NCBI GenBank assembly: GCA_015680685.1
Contig: MNCI01037991.1
Coordinates: 141,158 to 205,157, forward strand
DNA from: Gnetum montanum
Taxonomy: Eukaryota; Streptophyta; Gnetopsida; Gnetales; Gnetaceae
Direction of reading: 5' to 3'
Length of the DNA: 64,000 nt
A program made the position numbers and the translations under genes. The notes below the pieces were generated by a model. It made no database searches. It was not told the origin of the DNA and worked only from the letters and a program-made list of their open reading frames with translations. Below, piece after piece: positions 1 through 11,578 of this stretch (the first letter of the stretch is position 1; every line of letters begins with the position of its first letter).

Positions 1-190
1 TGCACTTGTGCCCCGTTAAATGACTTCAAGCATGAAGTCATCGTAGGATTGATCTGGTTAATCAAACCTAGTTTGTCCACTATGGTAAATGTAATGACAT
101 TGGTAAGGGCCCCGTCATCTACGTGTACTCTCTGGATCCTGTACTAGCCAACTTGGATAGTGATGAACATGGATGTTGTCGTCACCTAAC
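1..190 (-). pseudogene. Retropepsin-like protease remnant (element at 1-4507)
   Basis: The minus strand reads a protease-like stretch with VHVDDGALTNV around 87-119. The catalytic loop, usually D(S/T/N)G(A/S), appears here as DDGA (codons at 108-119). It sits directly downstream of the gag linker, where gypsy proteases lie. A stop codon lies just upstream. The domain is cut by the window edge, so only its first half is visible. Confidence 0.55.
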
Positions 191-2894
191 CCTTTTCTGG
201 GTCATCCTTAATAGACTCATCATGGAATGTCAGTTGGGAAGGCTGTGGTTGTTCAGCAGTGGGGGAAAGCATGATCAAATGGATTGCTTCTTCATCTACT
301 AGCAAGCTTTTGTCCACTAGTATGGACACTAGCATGTGAACCATGGCTTCATGATGCGATTGGGATGTCATCAACAAGTCATACAGGCTCAACACTGTAT
401 TTTTCTGTTTGAGATCCTGGTTAACTTGCGTAAAAGCATCAAGGAGATTATGCCCATGGTCTGGTTGTTTGTTGCCCTTCTCTTATTCCATTCATCCAAG
501 GAGATGGATCTCTTGGGGAGGAACGGTTTCTAGTTGAGGGTTGTATTTTCTTGGACAAGGAGAAGATGGCCACGTCTATGTAACATTGTCCTTTTCAAAT
601 GAAGAAGGAGCCAAGGGCGTCAAGGCCAGACGGGTAGGCTTAGGAAACACCAGCGTAACGTAGTCCTTGGCTATTTTATCTAACACAAGCCCTTCTCCTC
701 TCCTTGTGGGTTGAGGTTGGGGCGTTGACTTAGACATTTGCCCCTGCATAGCAGGAGTAGCTGACGGCTTTCGCATCCTAATGAAAAAGGGTACCTATGG
801 TAGGGCCAAAGAGGGATTCTTGAGTAGCTCACAATGCCATCTATGGCATTTTAGAGCCTCCTTGGACACCTTCTTGTGTTGAATGTGACCACTTCCCAAC
901 AGTTTCTTCAAAAGTTCTAAAGGCTTGATAGGTACAACCATATATTTTGAGCAGTCTTTATGCTCGGAATTAGGCTTTGGCTGAGGCGATGTCTTAGGAG
1001 CCGATGTTGTTTGCTGGTTAGCATTTTTTGAGCTAGTTGTAGCCTCAACAGGTGCAGTAGCTATCTTTTTGTTGTTATTTTTGTTTTTTCCTCTTCGGCC
1101 ATAGTTGCTACCATTGTTGCTACAGCCTTTTCCTTTTCTTTGCTTTTGTTCTAGGAATTTTTATAGGCCACATATGCTAGGCCTTTGCTAGCCTTTGCCA
1201 CGTCTTGGATGCTCTTAGTCTAAGCGAAGGCTTGGCTGAGGGAGTGAGGAGCGAGGTAATATAGTTTAAACTTAATAAAGTTGTTGACTGCCCCCTTGAA
1301 AATTGCCAACAGATGGGCCTTAGCGATGGGCTCATAGATTTTGTTCAAGGTGGCACTCCACCACTGTATAAAATTTTGGACTAATTCGAGTGGATCCTAC
1401 TTAACTCCCATTAACTGGTCCAACGTGACCTTTGGTTTCGGGTTGTATTTGAAATGAGTCACAAACTGAGTCAGCATCTCTTCCAAGGTCATGATGGAAG
1501 AGTGTGGAAGTGCACGATACCAATCCAAAGATTTACCCATTAGGGACATAGCAAAAACACAGATAATGGTATGTGTCCATTGTTGCAGTAACAATGACTC
1601 TGACCTAAAGGTAACAAGATGAGCATTGGGATTGCCTTCCCCATTGTATTTTTTTAAATGGGGAAGTGGAAATCTAGGAGGTAATGACAAGATGGGAACT
1701 GTCATACTAATAGGATCATCATGGTAGAAATCCATGACCTATACTATATCAGAACCGGTAGCTTTAAGGCATTTAACCTCTTCAATAATGGTCTGAATAA
1801 GCTGGAAGGCTTGATCTAGACTCGAGGATGAAAAGGTTGGCTGTGGAATAATGGGTGGAGCCACGACTGGTGATGGGATAGGAACAACAGCATGGCCTGT
1901 GGGTGATGCTATCAAAACTATCCATATGGGCAATACTGCCTATGTCATCCACCACCTGGTAGGTGGTGTAGACAGGGCGACAACCATCGATTGTGCCGTA
2001 GGATATGCTATTTGCATAGTCGGTGGCATAGATAATGACCTTGTAGTTGGATTTACCACCTACAGGATGTGGTGTTGATGATGAGGAAGATGGGACATTT
2101 GTGTAGGCTATGCAATAGGGGGTGACATATTTGGAGCCCACCACACGGTAGGGGTGGGTCCTGCTGCTAATGGTGGAGCAAGAGCGAAAGTTGGAATGGA
2201 TGTAAAAGTTGTGTATAATTGTGAAGTGGGTACTGTGTGAACATATGTTAACATAGGCATTAGTACGCGATGCAATGGGTTGGCTGATTGGGACTGTAAG
2301 GGAATGGACTATGAAGGAATAACATCCAGAAAGGAAGCCGGAGAGAAGAAACTCTAATGTGATGACTACGCAACATGGTTGGCGATAGACAACAATAAAG
2401 GTGTAGTGACCATAAAAAGCTGATTTTCACAAGACGTTGTGGAGGGAGGAGCCATAACAAAGCTAGCATGATTGCCTCCCTTGGAGTGGGAATCTAGGTC
2501 CTCCAGTCCATCATGGAACGCTTCATCACGGAACACCATGTCTCGTTGTTCTGTTGATGCCCTTGCCATTAACAGTTGATCCAAGATCCACTATTGCCAG
2601 TCTGTTAGGGGTATGGAGGTGTTAGGCGAAGGAACAAATTCCTTCCTGTTATAGTACATGAACTCGTAGTCATGTTTCTCTTCGAGTTCCTATGGGTACA
2701 TAGGCAAATTCGGCATAAGTCTGGCATGTTCTATGTGCTAAGCTTACCCCTCAGGTTCTTTGTTTTAAATCCTAAGGGACCGATGTGGTTGCACAAGACT
2801 AGTTGGTGACTCAATAGCAGCAGGTGTAGCCTGCATCATCAAGGGACTTTTGAGACTAGTAGTGGAAACAACGGTGGTTGTCGCAGACATTATC
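186..2894 (-). pseudogene. gag: Degenerate gag polyprotein (Tat-like Ty3/gypsy)
   Basis: The most likely start is the ATG near 2890 (minus), giving MSATTTVVST and soon a stop. The best preserved part is 1397-1735, which matches the retrotransposon gag core (PF03732 type): a PLPHLKKYNGEGNPNAHL entry, then SLMGKSLDWYRALP and a QFVTHFKYNPKP segment. A proline/glutamine-rich tract follows at 576-776, and a linker with LSLYDLLMTSQSHHEA at 186-395, the segment that usually precedes protease in this lineage. Pieces lie in different frames with stops between them. The product would have been the capsid/nucleocapsid precursor of a cytoplasmic virus-like particle. Confidence 0.7.
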
Positions 2895-3121
2895 TATGCA
2901 GCTAGAAGGTAATGCTAATGGGGATAAATATCATAGAGGCAAAAGTGGGCTAAAGGCAAACGTGGGCTTTCTGTCCTACTAGATTCCAGAGGAATCGTCA
3001 GAGCGACCGATCTGTACCACACGATCACGTAAACAACCATGGAGGTATCATGTTTATGCTAGTCAATAATGGGTACAGATAGCTTACAGGACTACCTATG
3101 AAATGTAGATTAGAGGTTTGG

Positions 3122-3138
3122 CCCTCCTTCTAATGCCA
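3122..3138 (-). promoter_or_regulatory. Primer-binding site, minus strand
   Basis: The minus strand reads TGGCATTAGAAGGAGGG, 11 nt after the CCAACA end of the LTR. The site in the 21-30 kb element is nearly the same (TGGCGCTAGAAGTAGGG), so the two elements share a primer type although their LTRs differ. I did not identify the tRNA. Confidence 0.55.
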
Positions 3139-3149
3139 GAAAATTGTAA

Positions 3150-4507
3150 TGTTGGAAAATGTTTGTTGCTGGAAACACCGAGAGGATTTCCGTGTACACA
3201 GTTTCAACCCTGGATCCGTGTGAGGGCTGTGGTAGAGGAAACGAATCCAAGGTGCCCTGAATGGTCTTGTCGATCAGACAAGGACTTACTTGGTCAATAA
3301 ATTTATTAATGATTGTGTAATGAGATGACGATTTGATATGAGAACGTAATACCAACTAACGAGAAAATGAGATCTACTCTAAGATCAGATCTTGAAGGCA
3401 ATGAAAACAATGTAAACTATGTAAAACAATTGTAAAAATCAATGTAAAAAGGATGCAATGAATTGAATTTATAAAATGCATGATCCTAAGATCTGGGATC
3501 TATCTTATGGACAAATATGATGAATACAATGGGATCTGCAAGTGGACTCCACTTTGAACGAAGTATCCGCCACCAACAAGATGCTATTTAGAGATTAAAC
3601 AAGCAAAAGGTCGATCTACTTTGTTCACTAGCCAATATGGGTGCAAGGGAGTCAGGCTTGAAGTAAAATCTTTGCTAACTTGCAATTTCTGGCCAAAAAT
3701 CTTCTGTCTATCACCGTTGATGCTCTTGCCAAATTTTGTCAACTACCTCAAATTTTTGAACCTCTTTTTTTGTTCTTGCCAACTCTTTTTATTTTTTTGT
3801 CAACACTTTGAGCATTGTCCACTGGGGTATTTATAGGATTAGGGTTAGGAGAAGAACATGGTTTAGATGACACATGTCCTAGACCCATAGAATGTCATTG
3901 ACCTAATGTGCTACAGCTGAAGCTTATGACACTACATTGTCCTATGCTCTAAAGCATAGCATAGCATAACCACCCTCTTAAAAAAAGTTTAACCTTGTCT
4001 TTCGCATTGAAGGATTTCAAAATCTTTGGTGAAAAAGGAATAAACTATCCTGTGGCTACACTACGATACGCTGGGAAATGTATCGTGGAGTAATGACTGC
4101 TACTATTTGAATTTTTTTATCCTTGTTGTTGCAGCTATATCAACTATGTTGGTTGCATTACGCTGCGCTATGCTACATAGCATAACCTGGCGTAACACGC
4201 AAAAAGTTAAGGTTTTCAAACATGGTTAACTTGCAAAGTTGAAGTGTTGTCACCATGCATCCCTTGTTCTGTGCTATCCTCATGAAGTCTGCTATGCTGA
4301 GCTGCGTAGCGTAGCGTAGCAGGCCCTCGACTGGAAAAAGCTTGCTAAGATGTACAACTATTTTTGATGCTTCCATTGCTCGGATGTCTTGACATTGCAC
4401 TTGTGGAAAGCCTTGCCTAAACTTCGATACTTTACTGAATCATCGAGGTCCCGAAATTTTATGGTGTTTCAGCTGCCAACTAGGGCAAGATAATCACGCT
4501 GCCAACA
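3150..4507 (-). repeat. 5' LTR of the minus-strand Tat-like element
   Basis: Boundaries are proposed from TGTTGGC (minus strand, at 4507) and CCAACA (at 3150), the same style of ends as the long-LTR element at 21773. A TATA box lies at 3828-3835. The U3 part is full of short CATAG/GCGTAG repeats (3951-3972, 4160-4185, 4290-4320). No partner LTR is in the window, so the outer boundary is provisional. Confidence 0.5.
3828..3835 (-). promoter_or_regulatory. TATA box of LTR promoter
   Basis: TATAAATACCCC on the minus strand, preceded by a CCTAA-rich stretch. The position fits a U3/R boundary with about 680 bp of R-U5 before the primer site. Confidence 0.6.
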
Positions 4508-5600
4508 AAGGTAGGAGGAAATTCACGTTGCAAGAAAGGCAGGAAAGATAGAAATTGACACCAAAGTTCCTCCCAAATTGATGCAGCTCACACTACAACC
4601 AAAGTAGAAACAAGTCTTTCTTACACTCACGCTGACTTTCCCTTCTCTTAGTGCCCAAGAAAAACTAGGAACCCTATGGCCTAGGATGCCAAGAAAGCCA
4701 GAAACCCTGCCCATGCACTCACGTTCCAAACATGCAGTCACAAGAAAATTATAGCCCAAAAATCCCAAGATCAAAGCCACAAAATCTTACCCTAGGTAAC
4801 GCTTCTGGTAAAAATACCAGAGAAAAACTAGGGGAAAAGAATTTACCTATGCATAGCCTCCTTCCACGTCAAAATCCTAGCTTGGGGGAGACATTGGAGG
4901 AGCTCTTCACTCTCCTCCATGAATGCTAGAGCTGCTTGCTTCTTTTTCTTACCCCCACATGCTTTTCCTCTTCCCTTGTCCTTCATGTTTTGCCACACTC
5001 ATTCTAATGTTGACTCTAATGCCTTAACTCATGCTTCTTGCAGGTCATGCTGTTATTCAAATTTCTAGCAACTCATGCTAATAGAAATGAGGCTTTGTAC
5101 TCCAAAACCCCCTTTTCTACCCCCCCCCCCATAATATTTTCAATTTAATTTAATTTAATTTATTACTTTTTATTTTATTTCCTCTTTTTTCTAATTTTAC
5201 TTTACTGTAGTTACATGTTATTGTTTGTCATCTTTGCCTTGTGTTCATCTAATTTTCCTTATTATTCGAGCCTCTGGAGATGAGCCTCAAAATTTCTTAT
5301 GAAGAAGAGGAGGAAAGTGCAAAAAATTAACAACGATAAATAAATAAACATATATAAACATTTGGAAATGGCATAAAATTCTTAAAACTTTGAAATCCCC
5401 ATGACCTTATTATTCACTTGAAAATCTAAAATTTAAAAATATATAATTTAAAAGTTAAAAATTTAAAATTTAAAAAAATTTTAAAATTTTAAAATAGTGC
5501 ATATACTCAATCCAAATGACAAGTCAACATGTGGCCTGGTATGGCCTTAAATTGCCATGACTACCACCGCATCTCTAAATTTTTGGCAGTACATAGTTCG
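4508..5600. other. Gene-free spacer, old LTR-like sequence
   Basis: No coding signal. 4508-4930 has repeated CACGTTG/CACGCTG motifs like those in the LTR at 10699-12920, so it may be a decayed relative of that LTR. 5100-5520 is extremely AT-rich, with (ATTTA)-type runs and a C10 run near 5121. The join to the Tat pol remnant lies somewhere in 5520-5676. Confidence 0.4.
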
Positions 5601-5675
5601 CATATATTTAGTAACTCCTTCGCCAAGAGGGTGTCTCTTACTCCACTCCCATTTTAAATTGGCAGGAGCAAGCAT

Positions 5676-6118
5676 ATGGCCACCAAGAATATCCTCTCAA
5701 CATTGTCTCTCAATGGACCATACGGGGAGGTAGAAAGAGCAATCAACCTAGAATCCTTGGATTTAAATCTATCCACCTATACCAATTTAATAGCCTCCAC
5801 TCAAGAAATGTCAAATTGGCCTAAAAACATGAGTAAAACTCTAGATCTAGAAGCTGATAATATCACTAAAGATCCTTTAGTTAAAATCCCCATTACCACA
5901 TGCAATGGTGAAACCAGAACATTGAAATTAAGTGCCTTATTAGACTCGGAACTTGTAGGTGACACACCTAAGCGTTAAAAGATAATATAAAAATGTTCGC
6001 ATGGTCATATACCGACATGCTAGGACTAGACCCCCAGATTATCCAACACAACATTATTCTTGATAAAAAAAATTAGACTGGTGAAGCAAAAGCAAGGAAG
6101 GTCAAACCTGAGGTTGCA
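5676..6118 (+). pseudogene. pol: Protease-RT linker remnant of Tat pol
   Basis: 5676-5975 reads an open stretch ending in a degenerate TLKLSALLDSE segment. After a stop and frame change, 5985-6118 reads FAWSYTDMLGLDPQIIQHNI, the conserved strand before the reverse transcriptase of Tat elements (FAWSY.DMPGIDP.I..H.I). No intact protease loop is visible, so most of that domain is missing or unrecognisable. Confidence 0.6.
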
Positions 6119-6860
6119 TTGGTCATCCGTGCTAAAATCGCAAAGCTCTATCAAGCTGGTTTCATCCGGGACGTTGACTATTCCGATTGGATATCAAACA
6201 TTGTTGTAGTCCCCAAGAAAAATGGTAGTATACGCATATGCATTGACTTCCATGATCTCAACATAGCCACTATAAAGGATGATTTCCCATTACCTAGCAT
6301 TGATCAACTTATTAACACAACTACTGGGCATGTATTATTATCCTTTATGAATAGATTTTCGGGATACAACCAAATAAGAATCAACCTGGAACATCAACTC
6401 AAAACAACTTTCATGACACCTTGGAGTACATTTTGTTATACAATTATGTCATTTGGCCTTAAAAATGTAGAAGCTACATATCAACAAGCAATGACATACA
6501 TATTTAGTGATTACATGCTCAATTTGCTCAATGATTATGTTGACGATATCGTGGTCAAATCTAAAATAATAGAATAGCATGCAAAAGATCTAGAGTTAGT
6601 GCTTAAACATTGTCTCAAATATGACCTTAGACTCAATCCAAAGAAGTATGTCTTTGGTGTCAAAACAAGTAAAATGCTTGGTTTCATAGTCTCTAAAACA
6701 GGAATACAGGTAGACCCTCATAAAGTTAGGGCAATAACTAATATGCAACCACCAAATAACCTTACCGAATTACGTGGTCTTCAAGGTAGTCTACAATTCA
6801 TTAGACACTTTATTAAGAGGTTGATAGATAAGTTGAGACCTATGCAACACCTATTATGAA
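6119..6860 (+). pseudogene. pol: Reverse transcriptase domain, Tat lineage
   Basis: Copies element RNA to DNA in the particle. 6119-6577 contains AGFIRDVDYSDWISNIVVVP, RICIDFHDLN, DDFPLPSIDQL and the catalytic YVDDIVVKS box. After one TAG near 6576 the connection region continues in the same frame (6599-6859: LNPKKYVFGV, GFIVSKTGIQVDP, LRGLQGSLQFIRHFI). The first catalytic aspartate, normally FMDGFSGYNQ, is asparagine here (FMNRFSGYNQ, codon AAT at 6350-6352), one G-to-A change from GAT. The YVDD pair is intact, but loss of the first carboxylate should abolish polymerisation. Confidence 0.9.
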
Positions 6861-6865
6861 AAAAT

Positions 6866-7222
6866 GTGCATTTCCAATGGACCCAACAATGTCAAGAAGC
6901 ATTCGAGAACATAAAGCAAGAACTGGGTCAACTACCAATAGTCTATCTCCCTCAAGGTGATAAACCCTTCTATATCTACGTCGCAACTTCTCATATTTTC
7001 ATTGCATCAATGCTTTGTCAAAAACGTCAAGATGGAGCCGAGATCCCTATATATTACCTAAGCCATGCTTTAATTGCCTATGAACAACGATACAACGATG
7101 TAGAGAAATCATGCCTTGCCCTCATTTTCACCTTGAAGAAATGGTGGCATTATCTCTTCCTCAATCAAGTTTACATTATTTGCAAGGATAACATACTTCG
7201 TGCCATCACTAACAACATCTAA
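6866..7222 (+). pseudogene. pol: First RNase H domain of Tat pol
   Basis: Continues the pol frame after a stop at 6857-6859. FQWTQQCQEAFENIKQEL, the IYLPQ/FYIYVATS strand and YLSHALIAYEQRYNDVEKSC followed by WWHYLF match the RNase H domain adjoining gypsy reverse transcriptase. The usual acidic residue in the FYIYVA.S strand is not evident. It would degrade the RNA strand of the RNA-DNA hybrid. It ends at a stop at 7220-7222. Confidence 0.85.
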
Positions 7223-7242
7223 GAATCGAGTAGGATAGCTAG

Positions 7243-7791
7243 GTGGAAAGCAATGATCATAAATTTGACTTACACTATGTTTCCCAATCTTCCACAAAAG
7301 GTCAAGAAATAGTCACGCAATTAGCCATTTCACCAATGCATGATCAAGCAATAGTTAACCATGAATTCCCTGATGATAATGTTAATAGTATAGATACCGT
7401 ACCTGACAACTATGAGGCAATCCTATGTTTCGATGGAGCTTTAACCTCCTGAGGAGGAAGTGTTGTGGCCATTTTAACATACCCCTCTGGAGAAATCCAA
7501 CCCTTCACCTACTGATTGACCTTTCCTTGTACCAATAATGTAGCAGAATATGAAGGTCTTCTTAGAGGTCTTCAAGCAACGTTGACTTCAGGAATCTCAC
7601 GTCTTGTAGTTCGAGGGGATTCGCAATTAGCCATTAATCAGGTTACCAAGGTTTATGCATGTAAGGCTCTCCATTTGCAACCATATTGTGATTTAACCAA
7701 ACATCTACTAAGACAACTAGTAAAAACTAATATACACATGTTCCTAAAAGTGAAAACACCATTGCCGATGCACTTGCTACACTTGACTTAA
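7243..7791 (+). pseudogene. Second (plant-type/archaeal-like) RNase H of Tat element
   Basis: Two pieces in the Tat position between RNase H and integrase. 7243-7452 ends in ILCFDGALTS, the first acidic strand; 7516-7791 has NNVAEYEGLLRGLQ and VVRGDSQLAINQV, giving the glutamate and second aspartate of an RNase HI active site. A TGA (7450-7452) and a TGA (7513-7515) interrupt it. Presence of this extra domain places the element in the Tat lineage (established knowledge) and separates it from the Athila-like copies in this window, which lack it. Confidence 0.8.
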
Positions 7792-7793
7792 AC

Positions 7794-9150
7794 ATGACAC
7801 CCGAAATGTTCCATGTGTTGCCGAGCTCTATAACAAGTTGTATCAAACCTATAATTAGCACTCTTGATGAAATGCCTATAGAATCCATTAGTACAACACA
7901 CACAATAGAATGGTATGATGACATAAAAGAGTACCTTTTGAGAGGAGAACCACCACAACACTTGACAAACGCTCAAAAGGACGTCGTGTGAAAACATTCT
8001 CGACAATATGCATTAATAGGGGACACATTGTATCATAAATCCTACAAACGTATTCTGATGATGTGCATTAATAGCATCAACATTCAAACAATAGTGGAAC
8101 AAGTTTACGAAGGACTTTGTGAAGGGCACATAGCACCTAAAGCAATGGCAACGAAGATTAGGCGCTTAGGCTACTACTGGAATACATGGAGTACGATTGC
8201 ATCTCCAAGGTCAAAATGTGTGACATTTTCCAAAAGCATGGTAATCTAATATACTTGCCACCTAACAAACTGCATACAATGCAAATCACATGGCCATTCC
8301 AAAAATGGGGATTAGACTTAATTGGATCAATAATTCCATCATCCTCTGCAGGACATAGCTTCATTATCACTGCAACTAAATATTTCACAAAGTGGGTGGA
8401 AGCTATTCCCCTTAGGAAGACCACGTCTAAACACATTTGCAATTTCATAATGGAAAATATTGTGACTCGTTTTGGTATTCTAATGATCATCGTTACTAAC
8501 AATGGGCCACAGTTCAGTAGTGCAGATACTAAAGGCTTCTGTGAAAGCCTAGGTATTAAACATGCATTCTCATCACCTTACTACCCACAAAGCAATGGTC
8601 AAGCGGAGGCTATAAATAAAACTATCATCATGGTGCTCAAAAAGATGTTAAATCAGAGTAAGAGATGATGGCATGAACAATTAGTCTATGCATTGTGAGC
8701 ATACAGAATGACACATCAAACATCTATATGTAAAACTCCATATAGTCTTATATATGGATCTGAAGCTATTTTACCTTTAGAATTACAAGTTCCCTCAATG
8801 TGGATAGTCCTCTCAGGCCTCCTCAATGAAAGTTAAAATAATGAACTGCACATCATTGACCTTGACTCGGTGGAGGAAGAATGTGTGCGAATTCTTGATC
8901 AAATAGAATGGTACCAGAAGCAACAGAGGTAAAGGCACAAACACGATCTCCATAAACACCTAATCAAAGAAGGAGATCTAGTCCTTAAGGCCACCCATGA
9001 ACATCTAGACAAATTCTCAACCAACTAGGAAGAGCCTTGCTTGGTTACCAAACTGTACAATAATGGAGCATTCGAACTTGCTAACATGGATGGAAACGAG
9101 TTTGCTAATCCTACATATCATTTGTACCTAAAACGATACTATGTATGATA
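7794..9150 (+). pseudogene. pol: Integrase of Tat element
   Basis: Inserts the DNA copy into the genome. 8028-8249 holds the N-terminal zinc region (EGLCEGHIAPKAMATKI, LGYYWNTW) with most later cysteines lost. The core at 8186-8668 starts WPFQKWGLDLIGSI (first Asp) and has VTNNGPQF and GQAEAINKT. The second catalytic Asp is Asn (AAC at 8498-8500), one G-to-A change. The Glu codon at 8606-8608 keeps the D-x35-E spacing. The C-terminal part runs through several stops (YSLIYGSEAILPLELQ, IKEGDLVLK) to about 9148. Confidence 0.88.
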
Positions 9151-9163
9151 AACTTGAGCTACA

Positions 9164-9846
9164 GAACAGTGCTGGCATCATGACTTAAAACTGATACCAT
9201 AGAACAGTGTTGGCATCATGACTTAAAACTGATACCATAGAACAGTCCTGGCATCATGACTTAAAACTGATACCACAAAATAGTCCTGACATCATGACTT
9301 AAAACTGATACCACAGAACAGTCCTAACATCATGACTTAAAAATGATACCACAGAACAGTCCTGGCATCATGACTTAAAACTGATACCATATAACAGTCC
9401 TGACATCATGACTTAAAATTGATACTACAAAATAGTCCTAGCATCATGACTTAAAACTGATACCACAGAACAGTCCTAGCATCATGGCTTAAAACTAATA
9501 CCATAGAATTGTCCTAGCATCATGACTTAAAATTGATACCACAGAACAGTCCTAGCATCATGACTTAAAACTAATACCACAAAATAGTCCTACTATCATG
9601 ACTTAAAATTGATATCACAGAACAGTCCTGGCATCATGACTTAAAAATGATACCACAAAATAGTCCTGGCATCATGACTTAAAACTGATACCACAGAATA
9701 ATCCTGGCATCATGACTTAAAACTGATACCACAGAATAATCCTGGCATCATGACTTAAAACTGATACCATAAAACAGTTCTAGAATCATGACTTAAAACT
9801 GATACCACAGAATGTCCTAGAGTCATGACAATAAACTGACACCACA
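9164..9846 (+). repeat. 38-bp satellite array, about 18 copies
   Basis: Eighteen head-to-tail units, 38 bp each (the last is 37), with a core CATCATGACTTAAAACTGATA flanked by (G/A)AACAGTCCTGG. Neighbouring units differ by a few transitions. The array begins about 15 bp after the integrase stop, in the hypervariable 3' untranslated region. Tandem repeats at this place are known for Tat elements and can seed genomic satellites. Confidence 0.95.
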
Positions 9847-10090
9847 GAGCTTTGTCTAGTATGATGCTAAACTACCATATCTGTCCACCATGATGTAAAA
9901 CTGGCATCTAGAGTCCACTAAGACTATAAACTGGTTTGCCTCTTCACAGTCCACTATGACTATAAACTAGCAATACACCATCCACTACGATGCTAAACTA
10001 GTGCCGTCCAAAGGGTATGACGTGAAACTAATCCACAACAGTATGCTAAGACTATAAACTAGCTACATCATCAATGACTATGAAAAACTT
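9847..10090 (+). repeat. Eroded continuation of the 38-bp array
   Basis: At least six more units can be picked out by the motif ACTATAAACT(A/G)G or ATG.TAAACT, with spacing of roughly 35-45 bp and much lower similarity than 9164-9846. It looks like the older edge of the same array. Confidence 0.6.
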
Positions 10091-10698
10091 CAAAAGATGT
10101 GTTGCTGCAATTGGCTGTACATGTTCCACAAAGACTTGCTACATGATTTGTCTCATAGACCTAATGAAGTTGATGTTGTTCATGATTCTATTTGCTTTGA
10201 AATTGCACACAGTGGCTCCATCTCTATGTTTAAAGTGCTTAGTTAACCGATTCATTTGTGTTTTTCTTGTCTTCTTGGAGTTGTGTTTGCAGGATGACAT
10301 GCTAGAGGCATTCATGCATAGATGCACTTCATCATGATGACAAGGTATCACATTCTTCCTAACACACATGACTGGGTTAATCAATCTATTCATAAGTACA
10401 TTTCCAACTCCTGATACATCCCCTATTTCCCCACCATGCACCCTCAGCTTATTCAATTACACCCCCTTGATACATTCTACTCATCTCAAAACTCTTGATA
10501 CACTGTGACTCTCTAAGCAATTGTAACGCAAAACACAATATACAATGCATGACACAAAATGCAAGCACTTAAATATGAGCACAACACTAAAAGAAAGCTC
10601 TTTCAAAAAGACCAAAGAGAAAAAATAATAATAAAAGAAAAAAAGAAAAAACAAAACAAAACGAAGCAAAAACAAAAGAAAAGAGAAAAGAACAAAAA
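10091..10698 (+). other. 3' untranslated region with A/G-rich tract before the LTR
   Basis: No coding signal; two short open frames here look like chance. From about 10604 to 10698 the strand is almost only A and G (AAAGAGAAAAAATAATAATA and onward), ending AACAAAAA directly before TGTCAAAG. This is placed and composed like a polypurine tract that primes plus-strand DNA synthesis. Confidence 0.55.
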
Positions 10699-11556
10699 TG
10701 TCAAAGAGAAAAATGCACGGAAAAGGTCTTCATGACCCCGTTGGCATCATAAACAAAAGACTATTGGCTATTCCCATATAAGCCCCAGGCGAGAAGGCAA
10801 TTGTCTTGGAAAAAAACTATACTTGTGTCTCAAAGAGACCATGTCGCACATCATTGCATGGCTTTGGCTATTTACAACAGGCCCCATAAACACTCTTTAA
10901 GAATCCCGTTTCTTCAAAGAACGCACTTCCTATGTCTTGGCTCCAAGTCTACTGAACACTAACTATGGACAAGGACCAAAGATATAGCCATTCGCGTTAG
11001 AGCATTCCTCTCTCACAATCCCAACAGCAATCATAATCCTTGATCAACTCCTAACTTTCCCTGGTTACAATCCCTTGCATCTTGAACCACATTCCCTCAA
11101 TCCCATGTACTTTTGAAAATGGTACAATGATATCTGGCCAAGGATTGATGGTTAATGCTTAATGCTTGGTTGTTCATGGTGTTTTTCACTTCTTTGTCAA
11201 CACCTCTCGGGTGGACTCCTCTAGATGTTAACAAAGAGGGGCCAATGAAACACCACTAATTTTGGCCTAGCACTTTGAAATGAGAATGACTCAAGCCCTT
11301 TCAAAGTTTCACGAAGCAAAATTTGGCTAAGGCATGGAGCTCACACACAACTTGCCCAAGGCAGCTTGCTCACCCTTAGCATGAGCAACTCCACATAGCG
11401 TCAAGACTAAGTTAAAAAAGATCTGATTTCTAAGTTGTGAGTCATCCTCAAAGAACATCCTTAACAACTTCAAGTCCCAACCTTCAGAATGTCAAATTTT
11501 AGCTCAAAATTGTAGGTTTTTAGAAGATTTTTGGGGTCACACCGCAAGTCACGTTG

Positions 11557-11578
11557 TGGTCACGCTATAGCGTGACCA
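11557..11578. promoter_or_regulatory. 22-bp perfect palindrome in U3
   Basis: The half site TGGTCACGCTA is followed without spacer by its exact reverse complement. Related half sites (GGTCACGC, CAACGTGA, GGCGTGAG) recur at about 11740, 11790 and 11925-11960. It could be a dimeric transcription-factor site or a cruciform; the sequence alone does not decide. Confidence 0.7.

Larger units (their letters stand above)
1..4507 (-). mobile_element. Ty3/gypsy Tat-like LTR retrotransposon, 5' part (runs off window start)
   Basis: Reading leftward on the minus strand there is an LTR with a TATA box, a primer-binding site, a gag region and the beginning of an aspartic protease. The gag core and the protease motif resemble the Tat/Ogre side of Ty3/gypsy. 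All coding parts carry stops and frameshifts, so the copy is dead. The 3' half (reverse transcriptase onward) and the second LTR lie outside the window. The LTR limits are inferred from TGTTGG...CCAACA ends and cannot be checked against a partner LTR. Confidence 0.75.

Noticed and set aside
9164-9846. Regular 38-bp repeats that might suggest a CRISPR-like array
   Set aside because: Units are contiguous with no unique spacers, and the setting is a plant retrotransposon 3' region.
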